A stretch of DNA of 64,000 nt, taken from NCBI GenBank assembly GCA_964501785.1, contig CAZCUD010000010.1, forward strand, positions 74,140 through 138,139. The letters are read 5' to 3'. The DNA is from DATBSK01 sp964501785 (GTDB lineage Bacteria; Actinomycetota; Acidimicrobiia; IMCC26256; PALSA-555). Position 1 is the first letter of the stretch. The number at the start of each line of letters is the position of its first letter. This document shows, piece after piece, positions 50,025 to 57,784 of the stretch. The notes under the pieces were generated by a model. It ran no database searches. It was given only the letters and a program-made list of their open reading frames with translations, and was not told where the DNA came from. The position numbers were made by a program, and so were the translations under genes.

Positions 50025-50219
50025 ATGCACGAACGTCTGTGCAAGGAGGCGCCCCCGGTGGCTCACTCGCGGCTCGCTCGACTCGCGATGTACGTTCCGC
50101 TGCTCGTCGCGGGACTCACGGTGACGCTGCTCGTCGCGGGGTGGTTCAGTGATGCGCATCACGCGTTCGCACTCGGGGGACCGTGTGCGCACTTGCGCCG
50201 GCTCGGAATCGGGTCATGA
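50025..50219 (+). CDS. Possible small membrane protein
   Basis: 64 residues with one hydrophobic helix (LAMYVPLLVAGLTVTLLVAG) followed by a His-containing tail (WFSDAHHAFALGGPCAH). It starts 14 bp after dyad h and diverges from the ABC permease. There is no recognised family and no strong ribosome site, so it may be spurious. The helix and His/Cys tail fit the small metal-related proteins of this region. Confidence 0.4.
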   Translation: MHERLCKEAPPVAHSRLARLAMYVPLLVAGLTVTLLVAGWFSDAHHAFALGGPCAHLRRLGIGS

Positions 50220-50315
50220 GAGCAGGTTGCGGGCACCGCTGCTCGACGACCGACAGACCTGACCCCATCGCGAGGTGCCCCTTGTGAATTCGGCGTCGAC
50301 AACGGAAAGGACCTA

Positions 50316-50337
50316 ACTACGACAGGTTTGTCGTGGT
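50316..50337 (+). promoter_or_regulatory. ACTACGACA-type dyad, site b (DUF305 gene)
   Basis: ACTACGACA-GGTT-TGTCGTGGT: 8 of 9 positions are complementary, with a 4-base centre (the others have 3). It lies 171 bp upstream of the GTG at 50509; I see nothing else in this 290-bp gap. Confidence 0.7.
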
Positions 50338-50508
50338 CCAGGGTCGAAGTTCCGTCTCCGGGCAACCATGTGACCCACGTAGCCACGCCTTCCGGCTAGG
50401 CGTTTCCGTCGTTGCCACCCGGGTATTCGTCTTCGATACGAGGCGACGCTCTTGGATCCCGCGCTTAGCACGTCGCCCGTGTTGCGAAGCAGAAGGAAGG
50501 TCACCCAA

Positions 50509-51021
50509 GTGAACGGCTCATACCTGAGATTCGGGGCCATGGTCACCACGTCGACCGTCGTGATGTTCGGGCTGACGTACACCAACGTCTTCGCGATCGA
50601 TCACGTGTGGTGGAGCGAGGAGCGCTTCTACATGGCTCTCGTCATGGGCGGAGCCATGGCGATCGTCATGATCGCCTTCATGTGGCACATGTACGCCAAT
50701 GTCTGGATCAATGCCGTAGTCATCGCATTGGGTCTCGTTTTCCTCGGGGCCGGGCTCGGGCTATCGCGTTCACAGGTCTTTGTCGGTGACGCCGACTACA
50801 TGAAGGGGATGATCCCGCATCACTCGATTGCGATCCTGACGAGTGAGCGCGCGGACATCGACGACGTGCGGGTACGCACGCTGGCTGATGAGATCATTCG
50901 CGCGCAACGACGCGAGATCGCCGAGATGGAGTGGTTGGTCGACGACATCGCGCGCAACGGCGAGGCCACAACTCGTGAGGCCGCCGAGCGACGCCCCGTC
51001 CCCGACGATCTCGGGCCTTAG
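50509..51021 (+). CDS. DUF305-family membrane protein
   Basis: 170 residues from GTG 50509 (AGAAGGAAGG, 8-base spacing). Three transmembrane helices (FGAMVTTSTVVMFGLTYTNV, YMALVMGGAMAIVMIAFMWH, VWINAVVIALGLVFLGAGLG) precede a DUF305 segment, DADYMKGMIPHHSIAILTSE, then RTLADEIIRAQRREIAEMEW. DUF305 has a ferritin-like helical form with Met/His residues and is often found beside copper genes. The GMIPHH motif is a plausible metal site. The last gene of element 1; the promoter carries dyad b. Confidence 0.85.
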   Translation: MNGSYLRFGAMVTTSTVVMFGLTYTNVFAIDHVWWSEERFYMALVMGGAMAIVMIAFMWHMYANVWINAVVIALGLVFLGAGLGLSRSQVFVGDADYMKGMIPHHSIAILTSERADIDDVRVRTLADEIIRAQRREIAEMEWLVDDIARNGEATTREAAERRPVPDDLGP

Positions 51022-51388
51022 ATCGCGATGCGGCTCACTCGCACTGGCTCCGATGCCAACTACAAGAGCTCGAGCCCGGGTGGCGAGCCACGTGCCTTGA
51101 CGCCCGCCGCAGAAGGCGTGCGTCGGAGCACCGACGCCGCAGTTGAGCGTCTACGTGACGGGCACGGCGGATGTGTCGTAAGCGCCGGTCGCCAGCGGGT
51201 GCGAGCGGCGCCGTCGCGATCAAGGCCGACGTGGGTTGCCGTGACCGACGTGACGCGTCGGGGTGGACTTCGGGCGTCGGTTTCGCGCGTCCCTACCGCC
51301 GTCCCTACTACTGGACGACACCAGATGGACGAGCGACACGCCAGCGCGTCGTGTGACGACCGTCTTACCTGCGCAAACGTGCTGACTC
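51022..51388. other. Non-coding right end of element 1
   Basis: No convincing gene. It contains the inverted terminal arm at 51288-51311 and several direct GACGAC/CGAC-rich stretches; it ends at the tRNA remnant at 51389. Confidence 0.55.
51288..51311 (-). repeat. Right terminal arm of element 1 (inverted)
   Basis: CGTCCCTACCGCCGTCCCTA then CTAC. The reverse complement matches the left arm at 38910-38933 at 22 of 24 positions. Inverted arms at both ends of the element are expected for an integrase substrate. Confidence 0.75.
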
Positions 51389-51560
51389 GGCGCCCCCGGC
51401 AGGATTCGAACCTGCGACGCACGGTTTAGGAAGACACTCCCGACCGTCCAGCCAGACTACTCACGTCCAGCGGGTGTTGTGCTGTAAGGACTCTACGTCC
51501 ATCGCGTCCAGCCAGTGACACGGCGTGCGCTGGAGAAGTAGGGATGGCAGTAGGGACGAT
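51389..51560 (-). repeat. Attachment-site repeat D: tRNA-Arg(CCT) 3' half plus arm region
   Basis: The second copy of the 172-bp repeat at 38764; the tRNA part up to AAGACACTCC is identical. The tRNA 5' half is again missing on its right, where instead another copy of the arm region begins (51535-51558, a variant of the 38910 arm). This junction therefore looks like the start of a second element in tandem. Confidence 0.85.
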
Positions 51561-51827
51561 CGGTAGGGACGCGACCGGACTTGGGCGCCATGAATGGCGT
51601 CCGATTCGACATGCGACGAAGAACACTGCGGCGGCAACCTCCTGCGCAGCCGTAGCCGCCGTAGTTGCCTGTCTTGCCAGGATCATCGCCGACTCAGAAC
51701 ATCCTCCTTGGGAGTCGAGGCGACGGAACGTCTCGAGGTCGAAGTCCCTGAGATGTTCACGGCAACATTTCGGCGTCGACAACCCCCAGTGGCGACGCGC
51801 GCCGACGGGCGATCGCTCGCGATGTCG
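51561..51827. other. Non-coding DNA at the left end of element 2
   Basis: A further GGTAGGGACGC arm follows at 51562. Beyond it I see no supported gene; short frames on either strand overlap the attachment repeat and lack family features. Confidence 0.45.
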
Positions 51828-52598
51828 CTACCTCGCGATCGCCCCTCGGGGCCGTTGCAGGGAGCGACTGAGGATGCTGACGACTGCGACGCTCACGATT
51901 GCCGCCCAGGCGAGGGCGCCGAGCAGCTCGATGACAGGAACAGGGTTGTGGTGCGCGAAGGAGGCCGCGATCACCACGCGCATGCCCGGGTAGCCCGGAA
52001 GCGTGACCGCCCAATCAGGCGGGCGGCCGCTTCCGAACATCGGGTTCTGGACGACGCCCAGGTCGATCATCGCGAGGAACAGGACCAAGTATGTGGCGCC
52101 TACCCGCCCGAGGAGCGAACCGGCGAGCGCTCCTATACCGGCATAGGTGATTCCGATCAGTGCGGTTGCGATGGCGAATCCGACGAAGCTTCGCGGAGTG
52201 AAGTCGCGTGCTGTCACGAGCAGCGACAGGGCAGTGATGACGCCGGTCGCCGTCAGAAGGACGACAAGGCGCGAAGTCACGGCTTCGAGACCACGGTATC
52301 CAGCGAGCACGAGGCGACGGTCGGCTTGCTTCGCCGATTGCATGATGAAGACCCCGACGAGCCCGCTGAGGAACGCAACGGTGATCGCCGCCATGGTCGC
52401 GCCATGGACCTCCCGCATCGTGCTCAGTGCGATGCCTCCCCCGGGCAGACCGACAGCGCGCGGGATAGGTCGAGTGGCGGCGATGGCACGCGTGATGAAG
52501 AAGATGGGGGTGACGACCAGCAGGATCACGAGCAGTGGCCGACGTCGAAGGTCACGCAGCCACAGTCGGGTCGCCGCCCAGGTGCGGTCGAGTCTCAC
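51828..52598 (-). CDS. ABC-2-type transporter permease (second subunit)
   Basis: 256 residues from GTG 52598, which overlaps the stop of the upstream permease. About six transmembrane helices are visible: LLVILLVVTPIFFITRAIAA, AAITVAFLSGLVGVFIMQSA, LVVLLTATGVITALSLLVTA, GITYAGIGALAGSLLG, YLVLFLAMIDLGVVQ and LAWAAIVSVAVVSILS. The ADRRLVLAGYRGLE loop matches the corresponding ADQRLALAGLGPGR of the partner, so the two permeases are paralogues forming a heterodimer. The substrate is unknown. Confidence 0.85.
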   Translation of the reverse strand: MRLDRTWAATRLWLRDLRRRPLLVILLVVTPIFFITRAIAATRPIPRAVGLPGGGIALSTMREVHGATMAAITVAFLSGLVGVFIMQSAKQADRRLVLAGYRGLEAVTSRLVVLLTATGVITALSLLVTARDFTPRSFVGFAIATALIGITYAGIGALAGSLLGRVGATYLVLFLAMIDLGVVQNPMFGSGRPPDWAVTLPGYPGMRVVIAASFAHHNPVPVIELLGALAWAAIVSVAVVSILSRSLQRPRGAIAR

Positions 52599-53326
52599 CT
52601 TCGGGTCCTCGCCGCGTACCAGAACGCGCCCAAAGCGACGCCGAGTGCGACGACGACGCTGATCGCCGCGCCCGTCCACGTTCGATCTGCGGAAGCCATC
52701 CCGCCGCCGGCCGCAAGGAGAAGCTCACCGGCCTTCTGACTCGGTGACAAGAGCGTCGCGACGCCAGTCGTCCCCTTCGACATGCCGGGTCCGGAGAACA
52801 CGTCGAGGAGAAGGATGAACACCACTAGGAGTGACCCGGCGAGCGCGTCGCGGACCACGGAACCGACAGCGGTGCCAATGGCCAGGTAGATGCAGGCATA
52901 GGCGAGCATGGCCAGCACCGTGTGGGCGACATGCGGTACCGGCTGCTGGAGGCGTAGCGCGAGGAACGCGGCTGCTGTCACTGTTCCAGCCAGCCCCAAT
53001 GCACTCATGAGGCGCGCGACCGCAATGCGGCCCGGTCCGAGACCAGCGAGCGCGAGCCGCTGGTCAGCCTCGTGCGACGACATCGTGACGAAGTACCCGA
53101 GGGCACCGGCCAGGAATGCGACTGACCATCCTGCGGCGAGGGCTGTCGCTGGGCCGCCGGTTGCGGAACCTCCTAGCGCGCGCGAGAAGTCGCTGAGCAC
53201 CGAGGATGCCGTAACGACGAACAGCAGCGGCAGTACGACGAGAAGGGTGAGTAGCAAGGGTGAACGCATCTGTTCGCGCAGGAAGTACCAGCCGGTCGTC
53301 ACGACACCTCTCATGAAGGAACGCAT
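52595..53326 (-). CDS. ABC-2-type transporter permease (first subunit)
   Basis: 243 residues with about six transmembrane helices, among them PLLLTLLVVLPLLFVVTASS, AAGWSVAFLAGALGYFVTMS, GTVTAAAFLALRL, AMLAYACIYLAIGTAVGSVV, SLLVVFILLLDVFSGPG and AAISVVVALGVALGAFWYAA. It overlaps the ATPase gene by 16 bp upstream and the second permease by 4 bp downstream, so all three are translated together. It is an export-type system by fold. Confidence 0.85.
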   Translation of the reverse strand: MRSFMRGVVTTGWYFLREQMRSPLLLTLLVVLPLLFVVTASSVLSDFSRALGGSATGGPATALAAGWSVAFLAGALGYFVTMSSHEADQRLALAGLGPGRIAVARLMSALGLAGTVTAAAFLALRLQQPVPHVAHTVLAMLAYACIYLAIGTAVGSVVRDALAGSLLVVFILLLDVFSGPGMSKGTTGVATLLSPSQKAGELLLAAGGGMASADRTWTGAAISVVVALGVALGAFWYAARTRR

Positions 53327-53985
53327 CGGCCATCAACCAGCGAGTAGCTGCGCGTCAGACGTTCCCGCTCGCCGATCAGGTGCGACACGATCAGGATGGC
53401 CATGCCGGCCGCGCGGCGATGTTCGGCCATTCCCCAGAAGCTGAGGTACGTCTCCCAATCGAACCCGGTATAGGGCTCGTCGAGGAGCAGGAGATCCGGC
53501 TCGTGCAGGAGCGCCAAGGCGAGGTTGAGCTTCTGACGCGTCCCTCCCGAGAGTGCCTCGACGCGAAAGTCGAGATAGCGCGCGAAGGCGAGCTCGTCGA
53601 GCAGTCGAGCGGTGCTGGCGGCCGCGCGGTCCGGATCCATCCCATACGCGCGTGCGAAGAGGCCGATGTGCTCCGCGACGGTCAACTTCTCCCAGAGCTG
53701 TGGCATCTGCGGGCAATAGCCGAGCGTGCCGCGCAGCTCGACGGTCCCACTCGTGGGAGCAAGCATTCCGACGATGATCTGCATCAAGGTGCTCTTCCCC
53801 GACCCGTTCTCACCGACGAGTCCGACAAGCTCCCCGCGTGCCAGCTCCAGACTCGCGCCCTTCAAGACCGATGCGACAGCACCGAACGGCCAGGTGCCGA
53901 TGTGAAACGACTTCGTCACCTCGGTCACAGACAGCACGAAATCTCGGTCAATCGACGCTGCTTCAACCACGCCGAGCCCCGGCAC
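53311..53985 (-). CDS. ABC transporter ATP-binding protein
   Basis: 224 residues. GLVGENGSGKSTLMQIIVGM is Walker A, GYCPQMPQLWEKLTV the Q-loop, EALSGGTRQKLNLALALLHE the signature, LLLLDEPYTGFD Walker B, and IVSHLI the H-loop. The order fits ABC-2 exporter ATPases. Its 3' end overlaps the first permease. It belongs to a five-gene minus-strand run that begins with a Met/His-rich protein and a small membrane protein and probably starts at dyad c (54793). Confidence 0.9.
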   Translation of the reverse strand: MPGLGVVEAASIDRDFVLSVTEVTKSFHIGTWPFGAVASVLKGASLELARGELVGLVGENGSGKSTLMQIIVGMLAPTSGTVELRGTLGYCPQMPQLWEKLTVAEHIGLFARAYGMDPDRAAASTARLLDELAFARYLDFRVEALSGGTRQKLNLALALLHEPDLLLLDEPYTGFDWETYLSFWGMAEHRRAAGMAILIVSHLIGERERLTRSYSLVDGRCVPS

Positions 53986-54018
53986 AGCCCGACTCGCCGA
54001 CCACGATCGTCCACTCGG

Positions 54019-54228
54019 TCACATCGACTCGCGATCATCGACCGTGAGTGGGTCAGCAGAGACGTCGTCACGTCCTCGACCACCGTTCATGAGCATCATG
54101 CTCAGGCAGCGCGCCATCATTCCGACGAAGAACGGTGCGTGCGTCAGTCGGGATGCGATCAGAAGCAGCGCCGCGATGATGGCGATGGATGCACCGACGT
54201 GGAATCTGAGCATGTTGCGTGCGTTCAC
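54019..54228 (-). CDS. Small membrane protein, Met-rich
   Basis: 69 residues. One clear helix (GASIAIIAALLLIASRLTHA) and a second weaker one (PFFVGMMARCLSMMLMNGG) with four Met and one Cys, then an acidic tail. The two-helix form with a short Met/Cys cluster is like small proteins beside copper exporters (for example DUF2933-type), but the match is only by feel. It lies between the Met/His-rich protein gene and the ABC ATPase gene, same strand. Confidence 0.6.
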   Translation of the reverse strand: MNARNMLRFHVGASIAIIAALLLIASRLTHAPFFVGMMARCLSMMLMNGGRGRDDVSADPLTVDDRESM

Positions 54229-54367
54229 TGCACCGCCCTCTCACGTGTCGGAGTCAGTGATTCGGCGCCGATGGCGCGGAGCGGAGGCGAGAACTTCGAC
54301 ACCGAATTCCTTGCCGCGAAGTCGCGACGGTGGAGAGGACTCGGGACGGCCCTTGCGACGTGTGGGC

Positions 54368-54745
54368 CTAACCGCCGTCGTGGCCGCCCGGCCCTTGGTG
54401 GCCACCGCCGGACTGGTGCATCCCGGGCATCTCGCTCATCGACGCACCATGCTCGTCCATGAGCTTCTGCAACTTGCCGCTCTCCATGAGCTGCCACATC
54501 GCGTCGGAATCCATTTGCTGTCGCATCTCCGGAGTCATCGACTCCCGAAGCTGGGTCATCATCGAGGTGAAGTCGTTCATCATCTCGGGCATGGAACCGT
54601 CGGCCATCATCACCGCCATGCGGTCACTGCCCAGGCCGTGCTGATCGTCAGCCCCGTGGCCGTCATCACCAACGGCATATCCCACGCCGAAGACGGCGGC
54701 GGCCACCACGACCGCACCGAGGATCAGCATCCAGCGACGTTTCAT
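54368..54745 (-). CDS. Met/His-rich exported protein, probable metal binder
   Basis: 125 residues from ATG 54745, preceded by AAGGAG at the correct spacing; an upstream in-frame TTG is less likely. An N-terminal helix (WMLILGAVVVAAAVFGVGYA) anchors or exports it. The rest is unusually rich in Met and His: DDGHGADDQHGLGSDRMAVM, MADGSMPEMMNDFTSMMTQL, MHQSGGGHQGPGGHDGG. Such composition is typical of copper- or silver-binding proteins outside the membrane. It is the first gene of the run with the ABC exporter and is preceded by dyad c. Confidence 0.75.
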   Translation of the reverse strand: MKRRWMLILGAVVVAAAVFGVGYAVGDDGHGADDQHGLGSDRMAVMMADGSMPEMMNDFTSMMTQLRESMTPEMRQQMDSDAMWQLMESGKLQKLMDEHGASMSEMPGMHQSGGGHQGPGGHDGG

Positions 54746-54792
54746 CGAGAACTCCTTCAATCGGGCCCGCTACGGGGCGCCCGAAGAACATA

Positions 54793-54813
54793 ACTACGAC
54801 ATGCTGTCGTTGG
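54793..54813 (-). promoter_or_regulatory. ACTACGACA-type dyad, site c (Met/His-rich protein-ABC operon)
   Basis: ACTACGACA-TGC-TGTCGTTGG, a 7-of-9 inverted repeat, 48 bp upstream of the Met/His-rich protein ATG. Confidence 0.7.
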
Positions 54814-54894
54814 CAGGGGCGAAGGTCCTTGCCCGTGCGAATGCGTGTAGCGGCGAGCCCAGCCTCTGGCAGGGCGGAAGTTGGGCCTATAGGC

Positions 54895-54915
54895 ACTACG
54901 ACAGCAAGTCGTAGT
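54895..54915 (+). promoter_or_regulatory. ACTACGACA-type dyad, site d (universal stress protein)
   Basis: ACTACGACA-GCA-AGTCGTAGT, the most symmetrical site (8 of 9). It lies 47 bp upstream of the USP ATG at 54962 and 82 bp from site c, so the divergent genes have a site each. Confidence 0.8.
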
Positions 54916-54961
54916 TACGGCATGATGCTGAATGAGTGGTTCTCACGCCTGGAGCGAACCT

Positions 54962-55465
54962 ATGGACGCACCGCGCAAGAGCCAAGAGATCGTCGTGGGG
55001 GTCGACGGCTCCGCAAACGGCCGGGCGGCGCTGCGTTGGTCGGTCTCCCATGCGCAAGGCGGCGACACGATTCACCTGATCCATGCCTGGTCGGTGTCGC
55101 CAGCTGTCGTCGAGGCCGGCCTCGCGAGCGCCGATGATGACTCTAAAGCGCTCGCGTTCCTTCGTCATGAGGCCGCCCGAGCGCACGAGCTTGGTCTGGC
55201 ACCCGATGTGCAGATCACGACGAAGGCGGTCCTGGGAGACCCACGAGTCGCACTCATTGACGCCGCTCGTGGAGCAGACCTCCTCGTGATCGGCGCACGC
55301 GGGCGCAGCGGGATTGCTGGCCTGCTCATGGGGTCCGCGAGCACGTACTTGACTCGTCATGCTCCCTGCCCGACTGTCGTCGTCCCGTGGCCAGGTGTCG
55401 ACCATCCGGACGCTGACGAATCGGGCCAGGTGGACTTCGATCGGACCGAGGTGCCCGACCTGTGA
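54962..55465 (+). CDS. Universal stress protein (UspA family)
   Basis: 167 residues from ATG 54962 (GGAG, 8-base spacing); an ATG at 54932 lacks a ribosome site. One UspA domain: EIVVGVDGSANGRAALRWSV, LIHAWSV, GDPRVALIDAARGADLLVIG and the ATP-binding GARGRSGIAGLLMGSASTYL followed by PCPTVVV. It is a cytoplasmic nucleotide-binding stress protein. A Zn/Cu link is not visible in the sequence itself; it belongs to the dyad-bearing set by its promoter. Confidence 0.92.
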   Translation: MDAPRKSQEIVVGVDGSANGRAALRWSVSHAQGGDTIHLIHAWSVSPAVVEAGLASADDDSKALAFLRHEAARAHELGLAPDVQITTKAVLGDPRVALIDAARGADLLVIGARGRSGIAGLLMGSASTYLTRHAPCPTVVVPWPGVDHPDADESGQVDFDRTEVPDL

Positions 55466-55639
55466 CGGCGTCGACTAGGAGCGCGAACGGCTAGTTCGTC
55501 CCGCGCCGGCAGCGGGAGGAGAAGGATCGGCTGCACTTCGAGTGCCCTTGCTCTGGTGTCGCGCGCTTGCCTCCTGTCCAGGTCCGTCCTGTGAGTGTGT
55601 TCGGCTGGGTCTGCGGTCGACGCGGTTACGATTGTGCCC

Positions 55640-56074
55640 GTGAGCGGCGCGTCGCGCAGGCGGGGATCGTCACCTCGGTCAGCTCTGGCTGTCGCAACTG
55701 GTAGTCGGATTCGGGCGATCGTGGCTGCGCTGCTCATGCTCGTCGGTCTGTATGGGCTCCACTGCTCATCGCTCACTTCGGTGGTGCGCACGCTTGAGCA
55801 CGCCGAACACTCGGTTCCGACCGGTGACGCGTCTGATCACTCGCACCCGCTGCATCCGACGGACGCTGAGTGGTCGCTGCACGCGCTCGCCCTTGGTGCA
55901 GCGCTGTTTGCAGTGGGGGTGGCGGTGCTACGCGGGCGTCGCCGTGTCGAGGCGCGCTTGCTCGACGACGATGAGCGGCGCGACGGCAGCGAGCGCCAGC
56001 TCGCTGCGACGTGGTTGGCTCCCCGGAGTCGAGATCCTGGTCTCCTGTTGACTGCTGGTGTCCTGAGGTACTGA
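55640..56074 (+). CDS. His-rich membrane protein (DUF6153-like)
   Basis: 144 residues from GTG 55640. Two transmembrane helices (IRAIVAALLMLVGLYGLHCS; LHALALGAALFAVGVAVLRG) are separated by a His-rich exterior loop (TLEHAEHSVPTGDASDHSHP, then LHPTDAEW). The composition and two-helix topology resemble DUF6153 proteins, which occur beside copper-related genes in actinobacteria. I am only moderately sure of that family. It follows the USP gene in the same direction. Confidence 0.55.
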   Translation: MSGASRRRGSSPRSALAVATGSRIRAIVAALLMLVGLYGLHCSSLTSVVRTLEHAEHSVPTGDASDHSHPLHPTDAEWSLHALALGAALFAVGVAVLRGRRRVEARLLDDDERRDGSERQLAATWLAPRSRDPGLLLTAGVLRY

Positions 56075-56148
56075 GCGATCCGGGGTCGGATCGCGGAGCG
56101 ATCTGGCCGTGCGTGGGTTTGTCGGATCGTTGACTCGGAGGCATCAGG

Positions 56149-57144
56149 ATGAAGAAGGCCGGTATGCGGTCGCGTCGTCGGCGACGCGCTGCTCTTAGCG
56201 CGGCGGCGGCGGCGGGTGTGGCTGCGAGCGCGTGGACCGTGTGGCAACGCGTGATCTCGATGACGACGTTGCCGATGTTTGCTCGGCTGGTCGGCGAGAT
56301 CGCCGCCGCGGAGCCGGGCATGTCCATCTACGACCCGAGCGCTGGTGCGGGGATGTTGTTGCGTGCCGCGCGGATCGCCGCACACGAGCAGGGCGCAACA
56401 CGAGCCGGTTCCGTTCAGCTGTTCGGTCAGGAGTTGGATCCGCTCGCGATCGCGGTGGCCCGCACCGCATTCGCGCGGTCGGACGACCCAGTGACGCTCG
56501 TACGCGGGGACACGTTGCGCGCCCCGGCGTTCGTCGATGGTGGTCGAGTCCGACAGTTCGACGTGGTGGTCGCGAACCCGGTGTGGGAGCAGTCGGTTGG
56601 GCGTGAGCTGTACATGTCGGATCCGTACGACCGGTTCGCGCACGGGATCCCACCCGTAGAGTCGGCCGATTGGGGGTGGGTGCAGCACTGCCTGGCGTCG
56701 ACGACTGAAGAAGGGCGCGTCGCAATGGTGATCGACACCGGGGCGCTGCATCAGCGACGTGATGTGTCGGCGGAGGAAGACGCCGAAGCCGCGATTCGGC
56801 GGTCGATCCTCGAGTCCGGTGTCGTGGAAGCGGTGGTCTGGTGCGTGCCTGACTCTCCGTATCTGCCGGTGCGATGGCTCGACGCTCGCCTCAGTCGCGC
56901 GCTGGCGCAGTCGGCGATCGTCGTCATGAACCGGATGCCGCGGACTCCGGGACAGGTCCTGATGATCGACGCCGCCACGATCTTTCGTCACAGTGGACTG
57001 CACCCAGTCGCGACGATCGACGCGATCGTAAATGCCTACCGCCGCGGTGCGGAGGGTATCGGCGTTGTCAGGACGGACGTCGAGGCGCTGATTGCGCAGG
57101 GCTGTGACCTGCGCCCGGCGCCGAATCTGCAGACGGCGGCATGA
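56149..57144 (+). CDS. N6-adenine DNA methyltransferase-like protein (HsdM-type fold), orphan
   Basis: 331 residues. After a basic/hydrophobic leader (RSRRRRRAALSAAAAAGVAA) come SAM-binding motifs of N6-adenine methylases: MSIYDPSAGAGMLLRAARIA and VQLFGQELDPLAIAVARTAF. The catalytic motif region reads DVVVANPVWEQSVGREL, NPVW where NPPY/F is usual. It has GVVEAVVWCVPDSPYLPVRW, as in type I HsdM subunits. There is no HsdR or HsdS partner. The leader and changed motif make a classic restriction role doubtful. Confidence 0.7.
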   Translation: MKKAGMRSRRRRRAALSAAAAAGVAASAWTVWQRVISMTTLPMFARLVGEIAAAEPGMSIYDPSAGAGMLLRAARIAAHEQGATRAGSVQLFGQELDPLAIAVARTAFARSDDPVTLVRGDTLRAPAFVDGGRVRQFDVVVANPVWEQSVGRELYMSDPYDRFAHGIPPVESADWGWVQHCLASTTEEGRVAMVIDTGALHQRRDVSAEEDAEAAIRRSILESGVVEAVVWCVPDSPYLPVRWLDARLSRALAQSAIVVMNRMPRTPGQVLMIDAATIFRHSGLHPVATIDAIVNAYRRGAEGIGVVRTDVEALIAQGCDLRPAPNLQTAA

Positions 57145-57632
57145 AGCAAGCCGATCTGCGCTGTGTCACGTCGGCGTTTCGTGCTCACGGTCGGCTTCGG
57201 GGTGCTGCGGCCCACGTGACGCGCTGCCTTGCGTCGTGCGCCGGTGTGATATCGCTGGGTCGCGGTGGCGCGCTTCGGCTGATCTCTGATCCGGAGGAAG
57301 CCGTTGCGGCCCACGCTGGATTGTCTTATCTGCCAGTCGCCGCTCCGCAGGGCGGCCAGCACGAGCTGGAACGAGCCGATCCGCGGCCTGGCGCGAAGGC
57401 ACATCGGCAGCGCCGTCGAGGGCTGAGGGACCGCACGAACGGCCAGCGGCGCACGTCCTCGATCCGGTGCCTCGATGTGCGTGGACGCGTGCACCGGGAC
57501 TGGACGGTGCCGGGCCCGACGATCCGTAGTCTGGCCCACTTCGCTTCCCGTCACCGCGCCGACCGACGAGCGGATCCGACGCCTTACGCATCGAACGCGT
57601 ATTCCGATTCGTCTCCTATGCGCCAGTCATGA
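57141..57632 (+). CDS. Uncertain small protein coupled to the methyltransferase
   Basis: 163 residues, ATG overlapping the preceding stop (ATGA). The N-terminal 50 residues (ADLRCVTSAFRAHGRLRGAA) look protein-like, but the rest is Arg-rich low-complexity (GAKAHRQRRRGLRDRTNGQR). Reading frames on the other strand are equally open. I cannot support a function; it may be a degraded specificity subunit or not a gene. Confidence 0.25.
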   Translation: MKQADLRCVTSAFRAHGRLRGAAAHVTRCLASCAGVISLGRGGALRLISDPEEAVAAHAGLSYLPVAAPQGGQHELERADPRPGAKAHRQRRRGLRDRTNGQRRTSSIRCLDVRGRVHRDWTVPGPTIRSLAHFASRHRADRRADPTPYASNAYSDSSPMRQS

Positions 57633-57725
57633 CATTTGGTGCCTGCCAGCCATCGTTGCCGGGTTGTTCACCGAGGGCGCACCGAAGCAGCGTCTGCCCG
57701 GCGACGTCGTCTAGGGTGCTCGCGT

Positions 57726-57746
57726 ACTACGACGAGTTGTCGTTGT
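57726..57746 (+). promoter_or_regulatory. ACTACGACA-type dyad, site e (second NlpC/P60 gene)
   Basis: ACTACGACG-AGT-TGTCGTTGT, matching 8 of 9 of the right half consensus, 39 bp upstream of the hydrolase ATG at 57785. The preceding gap from 57145 holds nothing else I can support. Confidence 0.75.
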
Positions 57747-57784
57747 CCGAGACCTGTCCCCCAGTCAGTGCTTCGTGGAGTGTC

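Noticed and set aside
38764..51560. An integrase or transposase inside the elements
   Set aside because: I read the open frames and saw no tyrosine- or serine-recombinase or DDE motifs. No insertion sequence with terminal repeats was found either.
51426..51782. Minus-strand frame of 118 residues over the attachment repeat
   Set aside because: It spans the non-coding tRNA/arm repeat and has no ribosome site or family features.
57036..57554. Minus-strand frame of 172 residues opposite the methyltransferase tail
   Set aside because: Arg/Pro-rich low-complexity text, overlaps a better gene and has no start signal.
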